Assembly (NCBI GenBank): GCA_964019695.1
Contig: OZ026531.1
Span: forward strand, 7,821,701-7,885,700
Length of the DNA stretch: 64,000 nt
From: Loripinus fragilis
Taxonomy: Eukaryota; Mollusca; Bivalvia; Lucinida; Lucinidae
Direction: 5' to 3'
Below are positions 1 through 9,600 of the stretch, one piece after another. Both the position numbers and the translations under genes were made by a program. Below the pieces are notes generated by a model that worked only from the letters and a program-made list of their open reading frames with translations, was not told the origin of the DNA and searched no databases. Position 1 is the stretch's first letter; the number at the start of each line of letters is the position of its first letter.

Positions 1-895
1 CTCGAAACTGGTGCCAGAAGTTAGCCCCCGACCAGTGCTTCATTGTGAGGCATCTCGTAAAATTTTCCGTCCCCCGAGTGCCGAGCAATAGCCCCTGAAA
101 GGGCTTTCGGCACAATTTTCAAGCCCTTATTTGAGCCACTTGTAGCCGAAGGAATTTTGCGCAAATGACTGAGAGGTGCTCCTGGGCACTGCTCATCACT
201 TTGCAATAGGTTCCAGGGCTTTTCGCAAAGGTCGCGTTTTCTCAAACTTTAGGGGCATCAGTGGGTGGGGTGTGAAAACCTCCGAATGCATGGTTCTCAG
301 CTCCTGCTGTGGGCAGCAAGCCAATTTTTTTTCCAAAATGTTGACCTATAAAAGAGCTTACTCGGGTGTGAAAATTATCATTGTGCGCGCGCGCCCCGGA
401 CCGCAATTATGATATTTCCTGTTTTCCCATAGGGCCCAAGGCAAATAGGGATAGCGGTTGTACGCGCTTTCTAAGGCTCTGATCGCTTTTAGATTTTGCA
501 CGCGGATAGGGCCAACAGAGGCGCAGGTATTGCCATGCGCACCCGCCCGCAACAATGTTTCGATACCGAGTTATCGGGATGTGGAAGTCCGCCGCCCCGA
601 AGCTTTACGCGCTTCCGTCTCGCGAACTACTATTTTCATCATGGCCACACGGGCATCAGTTTGTAGTACGGGAGGCCGTCTACAAATGGTGAAAATTTCA
701 AAGCGTTCCGTCGGGAAATTAAAAAGTTATGAGCATTAGAAGATCTTCCCATTAGGCCCCATTAGGCCAAAGTAGCCGACCCGGCCTAAAACTTGCATGG
801 GTCACTTTCACGGACGGGCTCGAAACTGGTGCCAGAAGTTAGCCCCCGACCAGTGCTTCATTGTGAGGCATCGTGTAAAATTTTCCGTCCCCCGA

Positions 896-931
896 GTGCC
901 GAGCAATAGCCCCTGAAAGGGCTTTCGGCAC
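896..931 (+). other. Two-part stem-loop conserved in the monomer
   Basis: GTGCCGA (896-902) pairs with TCGGCAC (925-931), and inside it AGCCC (908-912) pairs with GGGCT (919-923) around the loop CTGAAA. The internal loop is GCAAT on one side and a single T on the other. It recurs at monomer positions 78-113 of nearly all units. Variants such as TTGGCAC (unit 39530) and GTGCTGA (unit 3273) turn a G-C pair into a G-T wobble. TCAGCAC (units 25623 and 60497) and TCCGCAC (unit 19630) break a pair. I saw no paired compensatory change. Confidence 0.6.
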
Positions 932-973
932 AATTTTCACGCCCTTATTTGAGCCACTTGTAGCCGAAGGAAT

Positions 974-983
974 TTTGCGCAAA
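974..983. other. Palindrome TTTGCGCAAA
   Basis: A perfect 10-bp palindrome at monomer positions 156-165, present in nearly all copies. Units 8997 and 14722 have TTTGCACAAA instead, which breaks it. It could be a binding site for a dimeric protein, but nothing here shows that. Confidence 0.5.
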
Positions 984-1122
984 TGACTGAGAGGTGCTCC
1001 TGGGCACTGCTCATCACTTTGCAATAGGTTCCAGGGCTTTTCGCGAAGGTCGCGTTTTCTCAAACTTTGAGGTCATCAGTGGGTGGGGTGTGAAAACCTC
1101 CGAATGCATGGTTCTCAGCTCC

Positions 1123-1136
1123 TGCTGTGGGCAGCA
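1123..1136 (+). other. Small hairpin TGCTG-TGGG-CAGCA
   Basis: A five-pair stem with a four-base loop at monomer positions 305-318. F-type units change the loop to TTGG without touching the stem. Unit 41163 changes the base just after the stem (CAGCTAGCC). Confidence 0.5.
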
Positions 1137-1142
1137 AGCCAA

Positions 1143-1172
1143 TTTTTTTTCCAAAATGTTGACCTATAAAAG
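1143..1172 (+). promoter_or_regulatory. T8 tract followed by a TATA-like box
   Basis: A run of eight T (1143-1150) is followed 14 bp later by TATAAAAG (1165-1172), a close match to a eukaryotic TATA box. The box is present in nearly every unit. Exceptions I saw are 37894 (CCCATAAAAG), 57229 (CTATTAAAG) and the deleted unit 62951. The T run varies between T7, T8 and T9, as expected from slippage. It could drive satellite transcription on the + strand, but the near-uniformity of the array means conservation alone is weak evidence. Confidence 0.35.
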
Positions 1173-1200
1173 AGCTTACTCGGGTGTGAAAATTATCATT

Positions 1201-1212
1201 GTGCGCGCGCGC
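1201..1212. repeat. Alternating GC tract
   Basis: GTGCGCGCGCGC is 12 bases of strict purine-pyrimidine alternation, a type of sequence known to adopt Z-DNA under negative supercoiling. It lies about 29 bp after the TATA-like box. Length changes occur by whole GC steps: plus one in unit 43615 (near 43998) and minus one in unit 58047 (near 58431). GCGTGCGC is a common single-base variant that keeps the alternation. Confidence 0.55.
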
Positions 1213-1458
1213 CCCGGACCGCAATTATGATATTCGCTGTTTTCCCATAGGGCCCAAGGCAAATGGGGATAGCGGTTGTACGCGCTTTCTAAGGCTCTGA
1301 TCGCTTTTAGATTTTGCACGCGGATAGGGCCAACAGAGGCGCAGGTATTGCCATGCGCACCCGCCCGCAACAATGTTTCGATACCGAGTTATCGGGGTGT
1401 GGAAGTCCGCCGCCCAGAAGCTTTACGCGCTTCCGTCTCGCGAACTACTATTTTCATC

Positions 1459-1474
1459 ATGCCCACACGGGCAT
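1459..1474 (+). other. Hairpin ATGCCC-ACAC-GGGCAT
   Basis: A six-pair stem with a four-base loop at monomer positions 641-656. Units 2455 and 4908 have a different loop (GCAG) but an intact stem. Unit 40347 has lost two loop bases and still keeps the stem letters, though a two-base loop could not close fully. Unit 1 has ATGGCC, which breaks one pair. Confidence 0.5.
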
Positions 1475-1556
1475 CAGTTTGTAGTACGGGAGGCCGTCTA
1501 CAAATGGTGAAAATTTCAAAGCGTTCCGTCGGGAAATTAAAAAGTTATGAGCATTA

Positions 1557-1607
1557 GAAGATCTTCCCATTAGGCCCCATTAGGCCACAGTAGCCGACCC
1601 GGCCTAA
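1557..1607. other. Palindrome, doubled decamer and inverted repeat cluster
   Basis: Three elements sit side by side. GAAGATCTTC (1557-1566) is a perfect palindrome holding a BglII site. CCATTAGGCC is doubled at 1567-1576 and 1577-1586. TTAGGCC (1580-1586) and GGCCTAA (1601-1607) are inverted repeats around a 14-base spacer. Units 2455 and 4908 change the second decamer to CTTTTAGGCC and keep the inverted pair. Units 6544 and 12269 carry GAAGATATTC, which removes the BglII site. Confidence 0.6.
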
Positions 1608-2454
1608 AACTTGCACGGGTCACTTTCACGGACGGGCTCGAAACTGGTGCCAGAAGTTAGCCCCCGACCAGTGCTTCATTGTGAGGCATCGCGTAAAATT
1701 TTCCGTCCCCCGAGTGCCGAGCAATAGCCCCTGAAAGGGCTTTCGGCACAATTTTCACGCCCTTATTTGAGCCACTTGTAGCCAAAGGAATTTTGCGCAA
1801 ATGACTGAGAGGTGCTCCTGGGCACTGCTCATCACTTTGCAATAGGTTCCGGGGCTTTTCGCGAAGGTCGCGTTTTCTCAAACTTTGAGGGCATCAGTGG
1901 GTGGGGTGTGAAAACCTCCGAATGCATGGTTCTCAGCTCCTGCTGTGGGCAGCAAGCCAATTTTTTTTCCAAAATGTTGACCTATAAAAGAGCTTACTCG
2001 GGTGTGAAAATTATCATTGTGCGCGCGCGCCCCGGACCGCAATTATGATATTTCCTGTTTTCCCATAGGGCCCAAAGCAAATGGGGATAGCGGTTGTACG
2101 CGCTTTCTAAGGCTCTGATCGCTTTTAGATTTTGCACGCGGATAGGGCCAACAGAGGCGCAGGTATTGCCATGCGCACCCGCCCGCAACAATGTTTCGAT
2201 ACCGAGTTATCGGGGTGTGGAAGTCCGCCGCCCCGAAGCTTTACGCGCTTCCGTCTCGCGAACTACTATTTTCATCATGCCCACACGGGCATCAGTTTGT
2301 AGTACGGGAGGCCGTCTACAAATGGTGAAAATTTCAAAGCGTTCCGTCGGGAAATTAAAAAGTTATGAGCATTAGAAGATCTTCCCATTAGGCCCCATTA
2401 GGCCACAGTAGCCGACCCGGCCTAAAACTTGCGCGGGTCACTTTCACGGACGGG

Positions 2455-5400
2455 CTCGAAACTGGTGCCAGAAGTTAGCCCCCGACCAGTGCTTCATTGT
2501 GAGGCATCGCGTAAAATTTTCCGTCCCCCGAGTGCCGAGCAATAGCCCCTGAAAGGGCTTTCGGCACAATTTTCACGCCCTTATTTGAGCCACTTGTAGC
2601 CGAAGGAATTTTGCGCAAATGACTGAGAGGTGCTCCTGGGCACTGCTCATCACTTTGCAATAGGTTCCGGGGCTTTTCGCGAAGGTCACGTTTTCTCAAA
2701 CTTTGAGGGCATCATTGTTTGGGGTGTGAAAACCTCCGAATGCATGGTTCTCAGCTCCTGCTGTGGGCAGCAAGCCAATTTTTTTTCCAAAATGTTGACC
2801 TATAAAAGAGCTTACTCGGGTGTGAAAATTATCATTGTGCGCGTGCGCCCCGGACCGCAATTATGATATTTCCTGTTTTCCCATAGGACCCAAGGCAAAT
2901 GGGGATAGCGGTTGTACGCGCTTTCTAAGGCTCTGATCGCTTTTAGATTTTGCACGCGGATAGGGCCAACAGACGCGCAGGTATTGCCATGCGCACCCAC
3001 CCGCAACAATGTTTTGATACCGAGTTATCGGGGTGTGGAAGTCCGCCGCCCCGAAGCTTTACGCGCTTCCGTCTCGCGAACTACTATTTTCATCATGCCC
3101 GCAGGGGCATCAGTTTGTAGTACGGGAGGCCGTCTACAAATGGTGAAAATTTCAAAGCGTTCCGTCAGGAAATTAAAAAGTTATGAGCATTAGAAGATCT
3201 TCCCATTAGGCCCTTTTAGGCCACAGTAGCCGACCCGGCCTAAAACTTGCGCGGGTCACTTTCACGGACGGGCTCGAAACTGGTGCCAGAAGTTAGACCC
3301 GACCAGTGCTTCATTGTGAGGCATCGCGTAAAATTTTCCGTCCCCCGAGTGCTGAGCAATAGCCCCTGAAAGGGCTTTCGGCACAATTTTCACGCCCTTA
3401 TTTGAGCCACTTGTAGCCAAAGGAATTTTGCGCAAATGACTGAGAGGTGCTCCTGGGCACTGCTCATTACTTTGCAATAGGTTCCGGGGCTTTTCGCGAA
3501 GGTCGCGTTTTCTCAAACTTTGAGGGCATCAGTGGGTGGGGTGTGAAAACCTCCGAATGCATGGTTCTCAGCTCCTGCTGTGGGCAGCAAGCCATTTTTT
3601 TTTCCAAAATGTTGACCTATAAAAGAGCTTACTCGGGTGTGAAAATTATCATTGTGCGCGCGCGCCCCGGACCGCAATTATGATATTTCCTGTTTTCCCA
3701 TAGGGCCCAAGGCAAATGGGGATAGCGGTTGTACGCGCTTTCTAAGGCTCTGATCGCTTTTAGATTTTGCACGCGGATAGGGCCAACAGAGGCGCAGGTA
3801 TTGCCATGCGCACCCGCCCGCAACAATGTTTCGATACCGAGTTATCGGGGTGTGGAAGTCCGCCGCCCAGAAGCTTTACGCGCTTCCGTCTCGCAAACTA
3901 CTATTTTCATCATGCCCACACGGGCATCAGTTTGTAGTACGGGAGGCCGTCTACAAATGGTGAAAATTTCAAAGCGTTCCGTCGGGAAATTAAAAAGTTA
4001 TGAGCATTAGAAGATCTTCCCATTAGGCCCCATTAGGCCACAGTAGCCGACCCGGCCTAAAACTTGCACGGGTCACTTTCATGGACGGGCTCGAACCTGG
4101 TGCCAGAAGTTAGCCCCCTACCAGTGCTTCATTGTGAGGCATCGCGTAAAATTTTCCGTCCCCCGAGTGCCGAGCAATAGCCCCTGAAAGGGCTTTCGGC
4201 ACAATTTTCACGCCCTTATTTGAGCCACTTGTAGCCGAAGGAATTTTGCGCAAATGACTGAGAGGTGCTCCTGGGCACTGCTCATCACTTTGCAATAGGT
4301 TCCGGGGCTTTTCCCGAAGGTCGCGTTTTCTCAAACTTTGAGGGCATCAGTGGGTGGGGTGTGAAAACCTCCGAATGCATGGTTCTCAGCTCCTGCTGTG
4401 GGCAGCAAGCCAATTTTTTTTCCAAAATGTTGACCTATAAAAGAGCTTACTCGGGTGTGAAAATTATCATTGTGCGCGCGCGCCCCGGACCGCAATTATG
4501 ATATTTCCTGTTTTCCCATAGGGCCCAAGGCAAATGGGGATAGCGGTTGTACGCGCTTTCTAAGGCTCTGATCGCTTTTAGATTTTGCACGCGGATAGGG
4601 CCAACAGAGGCGCAGGTATTGCCATGCGCACCCGCCCGCAACAATGTTTCGATACCGAGTTATCGGGGTGTGGAAGTCCGCCGCCCCGAAGCTTTACGCG
4701 CTTCCGTCTCGCGAACTACTATTTGCATCATGCCCACACGGGCATCAGTTTGTAGTACGGGAGGCCGTCTACAAATGGTGAAAATTTCAAAGCGTTCCGT
4801 CGGGAAATTAAAAAGTTATGAGCATTAGAAGATCTTCCCATTAGGCCCCATTAGGCCACAGTAGCCGACCCGGCCTAAAACTTGCGCGGGTCACTTTCAC
4901 GGACGGGCTCGAAACTGGTGCCAGAAGTTAGCCCCCGACCAGTGCTTCATTGTGAGGCATCGCGTAAAATTTTCCGTCCCCCGAGTGCCGAGCAATAGCC
5001 CCTGAAAGGGCTTTCGGCACAATTTTCACGCCCTTATTTGAGCCACTTGTAGCCGAAGGAATTTTGCGCAAATGACTGAGAGGTGCTCCTGGGCACTGCT
5101 CATCACTTTGCAATAGGTTCCGGGGCTTTTCGCAAAGGTCACGTTTTCTCAAACTTTGAGGGCATCATTGTTTGGGGTGTGAAAACCTCCGAATGCATGG
5201 TTCTCAGCTCCTGCTGTAGGCAGCAAGCCAATTTTTTTTCCAAAATGTTGACCTATAAAAGAGCTTAGTCGGGTGTGAAAATTATCATTGTGCGCGTGCG
5301 CCCCGGACCGCAATTATGATATTTCCTGTTTTCCCATAGGACCCAAGGCAAATGGGGATAGCGGTTGTACGCGCTTTCTAAGGCTCTGATCGCTTTTAGA

Positions 5401-6543
5401 TTTTGCACGCGGATAGGGCCAACAGACGCGCAGGTATTGCCATGCGCACCCACCCGCAACAATGTTTCGATACCGAGTTATCGGGGTGTGGAAGTCCGCC
5501 GCCCCGAAGCTTTACGCGCTTCCGTCTCGCGAACTACTATTTTCATCATGCCCGCAGGGGCATCAGTTTGTAGTACGGGAGGCCGTCTACAAATGGTGAA
5601 AATTTCAAAGCGTTCCGTCGGGAAATTAAAAAATTATGAGCATTAGAAGATCTTCCCATTAGGCCCTTTTAGGCCACAGTAGCCGACCCGGCCTAAAACT
5701 TGCGCGGGTCACTTTCACGGACGGGCTCGAAACTGGTGCCAGAAGTTAGCCCCCGACCAGTGCTTCATTGTGAGTCATCGCGTAAAATTTTCCATCCCCT
5801 GAGTGCCGAGCAATAGCCCCTGAAAGGGCTTTCGGCACAATTTTCACGCCCTTATTTGAGCCACTTGTAGCCAAAGGAATTTTGCGCAAATGACTGAGAG
5901 GTGCTCCTGGGCACTGCTCATTACTTTGCAATAGGTTCCGGGGCTTTTCGCGAAGGTCGCGTTTTCTCAAACTTTGAGGGCATCAGTGGGTGGGGTGTGA
6001 AAACCTCCGAATGCATGGTTCTCAGCTCCTGCTGTGGGCAGCAAGCCAATTTTTTTTCCAAAATGTTGACCTATAAAAGAGCTTACTCGGGTGTGAAAAT
6101 TATCATTGTGCGCACGCGCCCCGGACCGCAATTATGATATTTCCTGTTTTCCCATAGGGCCCAAGGCAAATGGGGATAGCGGTTGTGCGCTCTTTCTAAG
6201 GCTCTGATCGCTTTTAGATTTTGCACGCGGATAGGGCCAACAGAGGCGCAGGTATTGCCATGCGCACCCGCCCGCAACAATGTTTCGATACCGAGTTATC
6301 GGGGTGTGGAAGTCCGCCGCCCCGAAGCTTAACGCGCTTCCGTCTCGCGAACTACTATTTTCATCATGCCCACACGGGCATCAGTTTGTAGTACGGGAGG
6401 CCGTCTACAAATGGTGAAAATTTCAAAGCGTTCCGTCGGGAAATTAAAAAGTTATGAGCATTAGAAGATCTTCCAATTAGGCCCCATTAGGCCACAGTAG
6501 CCAACCCGGCCTAAAACTTGCGCGGGTCACTTTCACGGACGGG
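2455..6543. repeat. Trimeric higher-order pattern in subfamily A
   Basis: Units start at 2455, 3273, 4090, 4908 and 5726. Units 2455 and 4908 share private changes: CATCATTGTTTGGGG near 250, GCGCGTGCGC near 385, CCCGCAGGGGCAT near 644 and CCCTTTTAGGCC near 755. Units 3273 and 5726 share TGCTCATTACTTTGC near 190 and AGCCAAAGG near 141. The shared pairs lie 2453 bp apart, so the older unit of spread was three monomers. The unit at 3273 is 817 bp because its C run near position 25 is altered. Confidence 0.8.
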
Positions 6544-6611
6544 CTCGAAACTGGTGCCAGAAGTTAGCCCCCGACCAGTGCTTCATTGTGAGGCATCTCG
6601 TAAAATTTTCT

Positions 6612-9600
6612 GTCCCCCGAGTGCCGAGCAATAGCCCCTGAAAGGGCTTTCGGCACAATTTTCACGCCCTTATTTGAGCCACTTGTAGCCGAAGGAATTT
6701 TGCGCAAATGACTGAGAGGTGCTCCTGGGCACTGCTCATCACTTTGCAATAGGTTCCAGGGCTTTTCGCGAAGGTCGCGTTTTCTCAAACTTTGAGGGCA
6801 TCAGTGGGTGGGGTGTGAAAACCTCCGAATGCATGGTTCTCAGCTCCTGCTGTGGGCAGCAAGCCAATTTTTTTCCAAAATGTTGACCTATAAAAGAGCT
6901 TACTCGGGTGTGAAAATTATCATTGTGCGCGCGCGCCCCGGACCGCAATTATGATATTTCCTGTTTTCCTATAGGGCCCAAGGCAAATGGGGATAGCGGT
7001 TGTACACGCTTTCTAAGGCTCTGATCGCTTTTAGATTTTGCACGCGGATAGGGCCAACAGAGGCGCAGGTATTGCCATGCGCACCCGCCCGCAACAATGT
7101 TTCGATACCGAGTTATCGGGGTGTGGAAGTCCGCCGCCCCGAAGCTTTACGCACTTCCGTCTCGCGAACTACTATTTTCATCATGCCCACACGGGCATCA
7201 GTTTGTAGTACGGGAGGCCGTCTACAAATGGTGAAAATTTCAAAGCGTTCCGTCTGGAAATTAAAAAGTTATGAGCATTAGAAGATATTCCCATTAGGCC
7301 CCATTAGGCCACAGTAGCCGACCCGGCCTAAAACTTGCGCGGGTCACTTTCACGGACGGGCTGGAAACTGGTGCCAGAAGTTAGCCCCCGACCAGTGCTT
7401 CATTGTGAGGCATCGCGTAAAATTTTCCGTCCCCCGAGTGCCGAGCAATAGCCCCTGAAAGGGCTTTCGGCACAATTTTCACGCCCTTATTTGAGCCACT
7501 TGTAGCCGAAGGAATTTTGCGCAAATGACTGAGAGATGCTCCTGGGCACTGCTCATCACTTTGCAATAGGTTCCGGGGCTTTTCGCGAAGGTTGCGTTTT
7601 CTCAAACTTTAAGGGCATCAGTGGGTGGGGTGTGAAAACCTCCGAATGCATGGTTCTCAGCTCCTGCTGTGGACAGCAAGCCAATTTTTTTTCCAAAATG
7701 TTGACCTATAAAAGAGCTTACTCGGGTGTGAAAATTATCATTGTGCGCGCGCGCCCCGGACCGCAATTATGATATTTCCTGTTTTCCCATAGGGCCCAAG
7801 GCAAATGGGGATAGCGGTTGTACGCGCTTTCTAAGGCTCTGATCGCTTTTAGATTTTGCACGCGGATAGGGCCAACAGAGGCGCAGGTATTGCCATGCGC
7901 ACCCGCCCGCAACAATGTTTCGATACCGAGTTATCGGGACGTGGAAGTCCGCCGCCCCGAAGCTTTACGCGCTTCCATCTCGCGAACTACTATTTTCATC
8001 ATGCCCACACGGGCATCAGTTTGTAGTACGGGAGGCCGTCTACAAATGGTGAAAATTTCAAAGCGTTCCGTCGGGAAATTAAAAAGTTATGAGCATTAGA
8101 AGATCTTCCCATTAGGCCCCATTAGGCCACAGTAGCCGACCCGGCCTAAAACTTGCGCGGGTCACTTTCATGGACGGGCTCGAAACTGGTGCCAGAAGTT
8201 AGCCCCCGACCAGTGCTTCATTGTGAGGCATCGCGTAAAATTTTCCGTCCCCCGAGTGCCGAGCAATAGCCCCTGAAAGGGCTTTCGGCACAATTTTCAC
8301 GCCCTTATTTGAGCCACTTGTAGCCAAAGGAATTTTGCGCAAATGACTGAGAGGTGCTCCTGGGCACTGCTCATCACTTTGCAATAGGTTCCGGGGCTTT
8401 TCGCGAAGGTCGCGTTTTCTCAAACTTTGAGGGCATCAGTGGGTGGGGTGTGAAAACCTCCGAATGCATTGTTCTCAGCTCCTGCTGTGGGCAGCAAGCC
8501 AATTTTTTTTCCAAAATGTTGACCTATAAAAGAACTTACTCGGGTGTGAAAATTATCATTGTGCGCGCGCGCCCCGGACCGCAATTATGATATTTCCTGT
8601 TTTCCCATAGGGCCCAAGGCAAATGGGGATAGCGGTTGTACGCTCTTTCTAAGGCTCTGATCGCTTTTAGATTTTGCACGCGGATAGGGCCAACAGAGGC
8701 GCAGGTATTGCCATGCGCACCCGCCCGCAACAATGTTTCGATACCGAGTTATCGGGGTGTGGAAGTCCGCCGCCCCGAAGCTTTACGCGCCTCCGTCTCG
8801 CGAACTACTATTTTCATCATGCCCACACGGGCATCAGTTTGTAGTACGGGAGGCCGTCTACAAATGGTGAAAATTTCAAAGCGTTCCGTCGGGAAATTAA
8901 AAAGTTATGAGCATTAGAAGATCTTCCCATTAGGCCCCATTAGGCCACAGTAGCCGACCCGGCCTAAAACTTGCGCGGGTCACTTTCACGGACGGGCTCA
9001 AAACTGGTGCCAGAAGTTAGCCCCCGACCAGTGCTTCATTGTGATGCATCACGTAAAATTTTCCGTCCCCCGAGTGCCGAGCAATAGCCCCTGAAAGGGC
9101 TTTCGGCACAATTTTCACGCCCTTATTTGAGCCACTTGTAGCCGAAAGAATTTTGCACAAATGACTGAGAGGTGCTCCTGGGCACTGCTCATCACTTTGC
9201 AATAGGTTCCGGGGCTTTTCGCGAAGGTTGCGTTTTCTCAAACTTTGAGGGCATCAGTGGGTGGGGTGTGAAAACATCCGAATGCATGGTTCTCAGCTCC
9301 TGCTGTGGGCAGCAAGCCAATTTTTTTTCCAAAATGTTGAACTATAAAAGAGCTTACTCGGGTGTGAAAATTATTATTGTGCGCGCGCGCCCCGGACCGC
9401 AATTATGATATTTCCTGTTTTCCCATAGGGCCCAAGGCAAATGGGGATAGCGGTTGTACGCGCTTTCTAAGGCTCTGATCGCTTTTAGATTTTGCACGCC
9501 GATAGGGCCAACAGAGGCGCAGGTATTGCCATGCGCACCCGCCCGCAACAATGTTTCGATACCAAGTTATCGGGGTGTGGAAGTCCGCCACCCCGAAGCT

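Larger units (their letters stand above)
1088..1192 (+). repeat. Direct GTGTGAAAA pair
   Basis: GTGTGAAAA occurs at 1088-1096 and again at 1184-1192, 96 bp apart. The shorter GTGAAAA appears once more at 1507-1513, and its reverse complement at 934-940. Such spaced short motifs could be protein sites or remnants of older internal repeats. Confidence 0.4.
819..1636 (+). repeat. Reference monomer of the 818-bp satellite
   Basis: This copy is used as the coordinate reference; monomer position equals window position minus 818. In order it holds a two-part stem-loop (896-931), the palindrome TTTGCGCAAA (974-983), the palindrome TTCGCGAA (1040-1047), a small hairpin (1123-1136), a T8 tract (1143-1150), TATAAAAG (1165-1172), an alternating GC tract (1201-1212), a HindIII site AAGCTT (1418-1423), a hairpin (1459-1474), the palindrome GAAGATCTTC containing a BglII site (1557-1566), a doubled CCATTAGGCC (1567-1586) and an inverted TTAGGCC/GGCCTAA pair (1580-1607). 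Single BglII and HindIII sites recur in most copies, so partial digestion should give an 818-bp ladder. The unit has no coding potential that I trust. Confidence 0.95.
1..2454. repeat. Three satellite monomers at the left edge
   Basis: Units start at 1, 819 and 1637, each 818 bp. The first two carry TTCCAGGGC near monomer position 210, where most copies have TTCCGGGGC. That marker reappears only in the units starting at 6544 and 12269. The first unit also has ATGGCC in place of ATGCCC at 641-646, which breaks one small hairpin, and CATCTCG in place of CATCGCG near position 52. Confidence 0.9.

Noticed and set aside
176..412. Recurrent 78-codon + strand reading frame
   Set aside because: It starts with GTG and is destroyed by the common T7 and T9 variants (for example units 6544, 23169, 23986, 39530). 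No family resemblance is visible and the antisense frame overlaps it.
458..739. Recurrent 93-codon + strand reading frame in most units
   Set aside because: It begins with TTG, not ATG, and recurs only because the satellite is homogenised. Replacement changes (R/Q, E/K, T/L, S/F) appear freely. The T, G and indel variants break it in some units, there is no recognisable domain, and it overlaps other frames on both strands.
819..840. Retrotransposon primer-binding site at GGTGCCAGAAG
   Set aside because: It weakly resembles a tRNA-complementary site, but there is no long terminal repeat, polypurine tract or polymerase-related coding sequence in the unit.
908..923. Intrinsic (rho-independent) terminator
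   Set aside because: The inner AGCCC/GGGCT stem is followed by only three T, with C and G after them. There is also no gene for it to terminate.
839..1063. Recurrent 74-codon and 65-codon minus strand reading frames
   Set aside because: Both start with TTG, have no recognisable motif, and are conserved only to the same degree as the rest of the unit. One-base changes in the C run alter the end or frame in units 3273, 44588 and 48239.
1567..1586. Nematode-type telomere repeat (TTAGGC)n
   Set aside because: TTAGGC occurs only twice in succession inside a 10-bp direct repeat and is never a run, so it is not telomeric sequence.
819..1636. CENP-B box
   Set aside because: No match to the NTTCGNNNNANNCGGGN pattern was found by eye on either strand. 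TTTCGATACCGAG followed by TTATCGGGG has the right ends but the wrong spacing.
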